A DNA stretch of 51,098 nucleotides from Candidatus Stercoripulliclostridium merdipullorum (GTDB taxonomy: Bacteria > Bacillota > Clostridia > Christensenellales > DTU072), in NCBI GenBank assembly GCA_018713745.1, contig DVOH01000054.1, positions 1 to 51,098 of the forward strand, given 5' to 3'. Of the stretch, positions 43,731 to 51,098 are shown in pieces; positions within the stretch are counted from its first letter, which is position 1, and each line of letters begins with the position of its first letter. The translations under genes and the position numbers were made by a program. The notes beneath the pieces were generated by a model. It made no database searches. It saw only the letters and a program-made list of their open reading frames with translations, and was not told where the DNA came from.

Positions 43731-44272
43731 TTGGCGTAAACCTCGGGTTTCAGCACGCCGACCATCGGCAGATTGCGATATTTCTCGTTGTAGTCAAGCC
43801 CGTAGCCCACGACAAACTCGTTGGGAACTTTGAAGCCGACGTAATCTCCTTCGAGTTCGACTTCGCGCCGCTCGGGCTTGTCGAGCAGGGAGCAGATTTT
43901 GAGGGAGGCGGGACCGCGGTTGAGCAGCATATTGTAAAGATATTTCAGCGTATGCCCGGTGTCGATAATGTCTTCCACGACGATGACGTCCAATCCGGCA
44001 ATCGGTTGCGAAATGTCTTTGACGATCTTGACTTCGCCGCTCGACGAAGTCCCCGCACCGTAACTGGAACAGGCAATAAAGTCCATCCGGACGTCAAGGT
44101 CGATATATTTGACCAGATCGGCAAAAAACATCACCGCGCCGCGCAGGGTACAGATCATCAGCACCGAACGCCCGGCATAATCGCGGGTGATTTCGGCGGC
44201 GATTTCTTTGACGCGTTGCTGAATGGAGGCTTCGTCAATCAGAATTTTTTCGAGATCGGGGTGCAGTTTCAT
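43727..44272 (-). CDS. hpt: Hypoxanthine phosphoribosyltransferase
   Basis: Salvages hypoxanthine and guanine to IMP and GMP using PRPP. The 181 residues are the normal length; the PRPP-binding motif is VIVVEDIIDTGHT, the flexible-loop region SSYGAGTSSSG and the base-binding segment NEFVVGYGLDYNEKYRNLP are all present. AAGGAG lies eight bases before the ATG, inside the end of tilS, whose coding region overlaps this gene by 38 bases. The tilS-hpt pairing is conserved in many Firmicutes, including Bacillus, where ftsH follows; here cca follows instead. Confidence 0.95.
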   Translation of the reverse strand: MKLHPDLEKILIDEASIQQRVKEIAAEITRDYAGRSVLMICTLRGAVMFFADLVKYIDLDVRMDFIACSSYGAGTSSSGEVKIVKDISQPIAGLDVIVVEDIIDTGHTLKYLYNMLLNRGPASLKICSLLDKPERREVELEGDYVGFKVPNEFVVGYGLDYNEKYRNLPMVGVLKPEVYAK

Positions 44273-45542
44273 AGTCGTTCTCCTTGTAAACTTTCAGTAT
44301 CTTCGTCGTGGTTGGATCCACTTTGACGGATTCGGATATTTCGAGTCCGAGCACGGCGTATACCGTCTGCCCTCCGGCAAGCACAAGCATACGGTCGCGC
44401 TCGGCGCGCGGAATCTTAGCGTCGATCAGATAATCGGACAACAATTTTTGTTTTCCGCCGCATCTGCGGAAACGGTCGCCGTCTGCCCGCAACCGGATCA
44501 CCGCGCCGGAGGGAAGTTTGTCGGGATCGAAGGTTAAGCCGCGCTCGATCGTCCGTGCCGGCTCAAAGCGATATGCCGCGCCCCCATAGCGGTAAACACG
44601 GTCGGCATCGAACGGAGTCGGTGCAAAGCCTCCTTCGGGCGTTACGCGTCGGAAGGAGATTCCGTCGTACTCCCGCGTCGCGCGGAAGCCCCCCGGCAGA
44701 TCGATGCCGCTCCCGTTGGGGAGATCGTTGAGTCCGCGCAACGCCTCGAGATTCCTGTGCCCGAGATCGTGCGACGCTCCCGCCCGACGCGCCGCTTCGG
44801 CAAGCGACTTCTTGGCAAGAACGGGAGAATTGTCCAGCGCCGCAAGCGGCAAAACCACGGCGTCGCCGCGCACAAAACTCGGCGTTACGGCGTCGGCAAG
44901 ATATCGATCGACTTCTTCAAACCGTTCCGCCGTCCGGCACAGCGTGTCCCGAACGTTCGGAAAGCGCGTTTCGATCAGCGGCAACAGGCGATGTCGGATA
45001 AAATTGCGGGTAAACCGCAGATCGGCGTTGCTTTCGTCTTCCGTATAAGGAAGGTCGTGCTCGCGCGCATAGCGTTCGATTTCCGCCCGCGTCCGATGCA
45101 ACAACGGATGGATATAGCCCGCGCGATCGACGATGCCGGCAAGCCCTTTCGTCCCCGTTCCGCGCAGAAAACGCATCAGAACGGTTTCGGCATTGTCGTC
45201 GGCATGGTGAGCAAGCGCAACGACGTCGACTTCGCCCTCCGCAAGCAAACGGTCGAATACGCCGTAACGGAGTTCGCGCGCGGCAACCTCGAGCGATACC
45301 CCGTGTTCCGCCGCATAAGCGGGCGCGTCCACATGAAAACATCGGAATTCGTACCCGTTCCGCTTGCAGTACGCCTCGACAAACGCCGCGTCCCCGAGAG
45401 ATGCCTCCCCGCGGATCCCGTGCTCGACGTGCAGTACGACGAAATCGCATTCTTGCCGCAACAAATCCAGGAGCGTCATCGAGTCGATCCCGCCCGAAAC
45501 CGCAATCCCGACCTTATGATACGCGCGCTGCAACAGTTTCAT
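44235..45542 (-). CDS. tilS: tRNA(Ile)-lysidine synthetase
   Basis: Changes the wobble C of the AUA-reading tRNA-Ile to lysidine, an essential step. The N-terminal PP-loop is VSGGIDSMTLLDLL (SGGIDS at 16-21), HHADDNAETVLMRFLRGTGTKGLAG is the family's second signature, and RFTRNFIRHRLLPL completes the catalytic domain. The C-terminal third includes FRRCGGKQKLLSDYLIDAKIPRAERD, the TilS C-terminal domain. 435 residues is normal. There is no RBS before the ATG; instead TATAAT ends exactly six bases upstream, which points to a leaderless transcript. It heads tilS-hpt-cca and diverges from the flavodiiron gene. Confidence 0.94.
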   Translation of the reverse strand: MKLLQRAYHKVGIAVSGGIDSMTLLDLLRQECDFVVLHVEHGIRGEASLGDAAFVEAYCKRNGYEFRCFHVDAPAYAAEHGVSLEVAARELRYGVFDRLLAEGEVDVVALAHHADDNAETVLMRFLRGTGTKGLAGIVDRAGYIHPLLHRTRAEIERYAREHDLPYTEDESNADLRFTRNFIRHRLLPLIETRFPNVRDTLCRTAERFEEVDRYLADAVTPSFVRGDAVVLPLAALDNSPVLAKKSLAEAARRAGASHDLGHRNLEALRGLNDLPNGSGIDLPGGFRATREYDGISFRRVTPEGGFAPTPFDADRVYRYGGAAYRFEPARTIERGLTFDPDKLPSGAVIRLRADGDRFRRCGGKQKLLSDYLIDAKIPRAERDRMLVLAGGQTVYAVLGLEISESVKVDPTTTKILKVYKENDYETAPRSRKNSD

Positions 45543-45548
45543 AGTGCT

Positions 45549-45577
45549 ATTATATCAATTCATGGTCCGCTTGTAAA
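45549..45577 (-). promoter_or_regulatory. tilS promoter, predicted leaderless start
   Basis: On the minus strand TTTACA (45577-45572) and TATAAT (45554-45549) have a 17-base spacer, then AGCACT and the tilS ATG. This is the same -10-to-ATG spacing as at metF, with no ribosome binding site. Confidence 0.78.
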
Positions 45578-45658
45578 ACAATTCCGATCAAACAGAGCGA
45601 CTCCCGCGCGATTTGCTTTTTCTTTTCCGACGAAATCCCGATACTTGCCGCAATGAGT

Positions 45659-45686
45659 TTGATTTTTTCCGCCGATATGCTACAAT
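45659..45686 (+). promoter_or_regulatory. Promoter of the flavodiiron protein gene
   Basis: TTGATT and TACAAT are 16 bases apart, and the -10 box is extended (TGC TACAAT). The RBS AAGGAG follows about 15 bases later. Confidence 0.7.
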
Positions 45687-45714
45687 CTTATTAGTCAAGC
45701 AAGGAGAACCGTTT

Positions 45715-46908
45715 ATGAAAAGAGCCGTCTCGGATTCGATTTACTATGTCGGGGCAAGCGATCGCCGCCTCGCCTTGTTCGAAAATACTTTCCCCCTTCC
45801 CAACGGAGTTTCGTACAATTCTTACCTGATCGACTCCGATCGCACCGCGCTGACCGATACCGTCGACCGTTCCGTCGCCGACGTCTTTTTCGACAACCTT
45901 GCCGAAGCCCTCGGCTCGAAACCCCTCGACTACCTCGTCGTTCATCATGTCGAACCCGATCACGCCGCCACGGTTGCCGACCTTCTCCTGCGTTACCCCG
46001 ACGTCAAAATCGTAACTTCCGCCAAAGCGCTGGTTCTGCTCAACCGATTCAACGACGCCGATTATACCGCCCGCACGATCGTCGTCAAAGAAGGCGATAC
46101 TCTCGATCTCGGCAAGCACACCCTCCGGTTTGTCGCAGCTCCCATGGTGCATTGGCCCGAAGTATTCGTCAGCTACGAAACCGCCACCAAAACCCTGTTT
46201 TCGGCGGACGCCTTCGGAACTTTCGGCGCGCTCGGCGGCAATCTGTTTGCCGACGAAATCGACTTTGACCGCGATATCAAGGACGAAATGCGCCGCTACT
46301 TCATCAACATCGTCGGAAAATACGGCGTACAGGTTCAGAATCTCCTGAAAAAAGCCGCTTCCCTCGAAATTGCTGCGATCTGCCCTCTGCACGGACCGAT
46401 CTGGCGAAAAGACCTCGGCAAAGTCATCGCCCTCCACGACACCTGGAGCGCATACCGACCCGAAGATCAATCGGTCGTCATCGCCTGCGCCTCGATCTAC
46501 GGCAATACCGCCCGCGCCGCCGATTATCTTGCCGACCGCCTTGCCGAACGCGGCATAAAAGGGATCCGCATTTACGACGTCAGCAAAACGCACGTTTCCT
46601 ACGTCGTCGCCGAAGCCTTCCGCGCAAGCCACGTCGTCTTTGCCGCCCCGACTTACAACAACGGCATTTTTATCGAAATGGAGCACCTCCTGCACGATCT
46701 CGTCGCCCACAACTTCCGCAACCGCCGCTTTGCCCTGATCGAAAACGGCAGCTGGGCGCCGCAATCGGGCAAGTTGATGCAGTCGATGCTCTCCGCACTC
46801 CCCGGCGTCACCCAAATCGGCGAAACCGTAACGGTATGCTCCGCCCTGAACGCCGACGCCCGCCGCGCCCTCGATTGTTTGGCTGAAGCCGTCGCTTCGG
46901 AGTTTTAA
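45715..46908 (+). CDS. Flavodiiron protein (A-type flavoprotein, O2/NO reductase)
   Basis: Reduces oxygen to water or NO to N2O and protects anaerobes from both. In 397 residues the metallo-beta-lactamase-like domain (1-250) holds the diiron ligands of HHVEPDHA (His78, Glu80, Asp82, His83), with further ligands in MVHWPE, FSADAFG and CPLHGPIW. The flavodoxin domain (about 255-397) starts VVIACASIYGNTA and has APTYNNGIF for the FMN. There is no rubredoxin domain, so a separate electron donor is needed. The start at 45715 is fixed by AAGGAG and homology; an open frame 34 codons longer has no support. nifJ follows on the same strand with its own promoter. Confidence 0.94.
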   Translation: MKRAVSDSIYYVGASDRRLALFENTFPLPNGVSYNSYLIDSDRTALTDTVDRSVADVFFDNLAEALGSKPLDYLVVHHVEPDHAATVADLLLRYPDVKIVTSAKALVLLNRFNDADYTARTIVVKEGDTLDLGKHTLRFVAAPMVHWPEVFVSYETATKTLFSADAFGTFGALGGNLFADEIDFDRDIKDEMRRYFINIVGKYGVQVQNLLKKAASLEIAAICPLHGPIWRKDLGKVIALHDTWSAYRPEDQSVVIACASIYGNTARAADYLADRLAERGIKGIRIYDVSKTHVSYVVAEAFRASHVVFAAPTYNNGIFIEMEHLLHDLVAHNFRNRRFALIENGSWAPQSGKLMQSMLSALPGVTQIGETVTVCSALNADARRALDCLAEAVASEF

Positions 46909-46931
46909 CAGCACCTCCAACGCCGCTTCCG

Positions 46932-46957
46932 AGCCGCCTTCGGGCGGCTTTCATTTT
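46932..46957 (+). terminator. Terminator of the flavodiiron protein gene
   Basis: AGCCGCC, loop TTCG, GGCGGCT is followed by TTCATTTTTT, about 25 bases after the stop codon. Confidence 0.8.
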
Positions 46958-47080
46958 TTCAAAAAATCATTTATTTCGGTAGCTACAGATACCATATTAT
47001 ACAAAATTTTGTTATGACAAGGTGTTCGTTTCGGCGTGTGACGTCGCGTTTGACGGGCGCGACAATGTGCTCCGATTTGC

Positions 47081-50660
<3,580 letters not shown>

Positions 50661-50680
50661 GTCTTATATCGCTTCCAAAA

Positions 50681-50711
50681 CAGCCTCTCCCGCGGGAGGG
50701 GCTGTTTTTTT
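50681..50711 (+). terminator. nifJ terminator
   Basis: A stem of about 11 pairs (CAGCCTCTCCC facing GGGAGGGGCTG) is followed by T7. Confidence 0.9.
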
Positions 50712-50738
50712 ATAATCCGATCGGGGGTGCGCATACTA
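50710..50738 (+). promoter_or_regulatory. Possible forespore-type promoter of the last gene
   Basis: CATACTA (50732-50738) equals the sigma-G/sigma-F -10 consensus. TTATA lies 17 bases upstream, inside the nifJ terminator T-tract, and is one base off GYATA. Only five bases separate CATACTA from the ATG. Confidence 0.35.
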
Positions 50739-50743
50739 TCGGT

Positions 50744-51098
50744 ATGAACAAAAAATGTCTTGCGCTACTGACCGTAATCGGACTGACGATTGTTGCAACC
50801 GTTCTGCTGTGCGGCGTTATGACGCCCGCGCGCACGCTGACTTTGACCGACGGAGATTCCTACACCCGAACGCTGACCTATCGCGTCTCGATGGCGACGC
50901 GACTTAAAATCCGATTTCGCTACCGTGACGATTATCTTGCCTTCCGCCAAGGCGAAGGCGGCGGCTTTCGGGCAGCGGACGCTTTGTCCGACGAACTTCA
51001 GCCGTTTATCCGACAAGCGGCGGAAGAGGCAGGCGTCGCGCCACGGGACGCAACCGTCGTACGCAAGCAAGACAAAACTTTTACGTTTACGGCAGAAC
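50744..51098 (+). CDS. Exported or membrane-anchored protein, truncated by the window edge (possibly VanW/YoaR-like)
   Basis: An open frame of 118 codons runs off the right end without a stop. Residues 4-25 are a hydrophobic signal or anchor segment (CLALLTVIGLTIVATVLLCG), followed by an extracytoplasmic part. The stretch IRQAAEEAGVAPRDATVVRKQDK, then TFTFTAE, resembles the domain found in VanW/YoaR proteins (usual form ..P.DA.....G.....PE..G), but the visible part is too short to be sure. No RBS precedes the ATG; the bases before it (CATACT-ATCGGT-ATG) recall the leaderless metF start (TATAAT-ATCGGT-ATG). Confidence 0.5.
   Translation, partial: MNKKCLALLTVIGLTIVATVLLCGVMTPARTLTLTDGDSYTRTLTYRVSMATRLKIRFRYRDDYLAFRQGEGGGFRAADALSDELQPFIRQAAEEAGVAPRDATVVRKQDKTFTFTAE

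Noticed and set aside
45613-45714. Longer N-terminus for the flavodiiron protein
   Set aside because: The added residues contain the promoter and RBS and do not match the family; the internal ATG has AAGGAG.
46961-47080. Rex-type operator (TTGT-TATG-ACAA) upstream of nifJ
   Set aside because: The half-sites are too short and the spacing does not match the known 16-20 base Rex sites; it may be chance in an AT-rich stretch.

Overview
This window looks like chromosomal DNA of an anaerobic, endospore-forming Bacillota (Clostridia-like), probably an uncultured gut or environmental lineage. Four things point there: a tricistronic GerA-GerB-GerC germination receptor, a BclA-like collagen protein next to a glycosyltransferase, pyruvate:ferredoxin oxidoreductase with a flavodiiron protein, and an oxygen-labile Fe-S serine dehydratase. 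No rRNA, tRNA, IS element, phage gene or CRISPR array was found. Genes are tightly packed, with many 1-38 base overlaps. Most genes have a GGAG-type ribosome binding site (RBS), and several sigma-A promoters with 17-base spacers are readable.

Layout. 1-2.5 kb: a P-type cation ATPase, ending at a terminator shared with the opposite strand. 2.5-5.8 kb (minus): metF-metH for methyl transfer to homocysteine. 5.8-8.8 kb (minus): glycerol dehydrogenase and a fused DhaK-DhaL dihydroxyacetone kinase (glycerol to DHAP). 8.9-25.2 kb (minus): two translationally coupled giant surface genes of 2477 and 2935 codons, which share a related N-terminal domain and consist mostly of tandem beta-type repeats. 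25.5-29.4 kb (minus): a low-molecular-weight tyrosine phosphatase, a Wzz-like membrane protein, an MBL-fold hydrolase and a PI-PLC-like protein. 29.5-33.2 kb (minus): gerC, gerB and gerA. 33.3-35.7 kb: a lipid kinase, lgt and a GNAT acetyltransferase. 35.8-38.5 kb (plus): an amino-acid ABC transporter operon ending in a YerC/TrpR-like regulator. 38.5-42.3 kb: a HAD phosphatase, the collagen-like protein, the glycosyltransferase and serine dehydratase. 42.4-45.5 kb (minus): tilS-hpt-cca. 45.7-50.7 kb (plus): flavodiiron protein and nifJ. A truncated gene runs off the right edge.

Points of most interest. (1) The ABC transporter's binding protein has its two halves in reversed order, a natural circular permutation. 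(2) Its promoter carries a TrpR-operator-like palindrome between -35 and -10, and the operon ends in a TrpR-family gene. (3) metF and tilS look leaderless: a near-consensus promoter has its -10 box exactly six bases before the ATG and there is no RBS. The metF promoter lies inside the terminator of the preceding operon. (4) The giant surface pair combines one membrane-anchored protein with one that has no visible anchor. (5) The GerC homologue lacks the lipobox cysteine.

Together the genes describe an anaerobe with ferredoxin-based pyruvate oxidation, glycerol and serine catabolism, one-carbon/methionine synthesis, spores with a collagen-like surface layer, and a large investment in secreted repeat proteins. 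All functions are inferred from motifs and family knowledge; no database search was possible.
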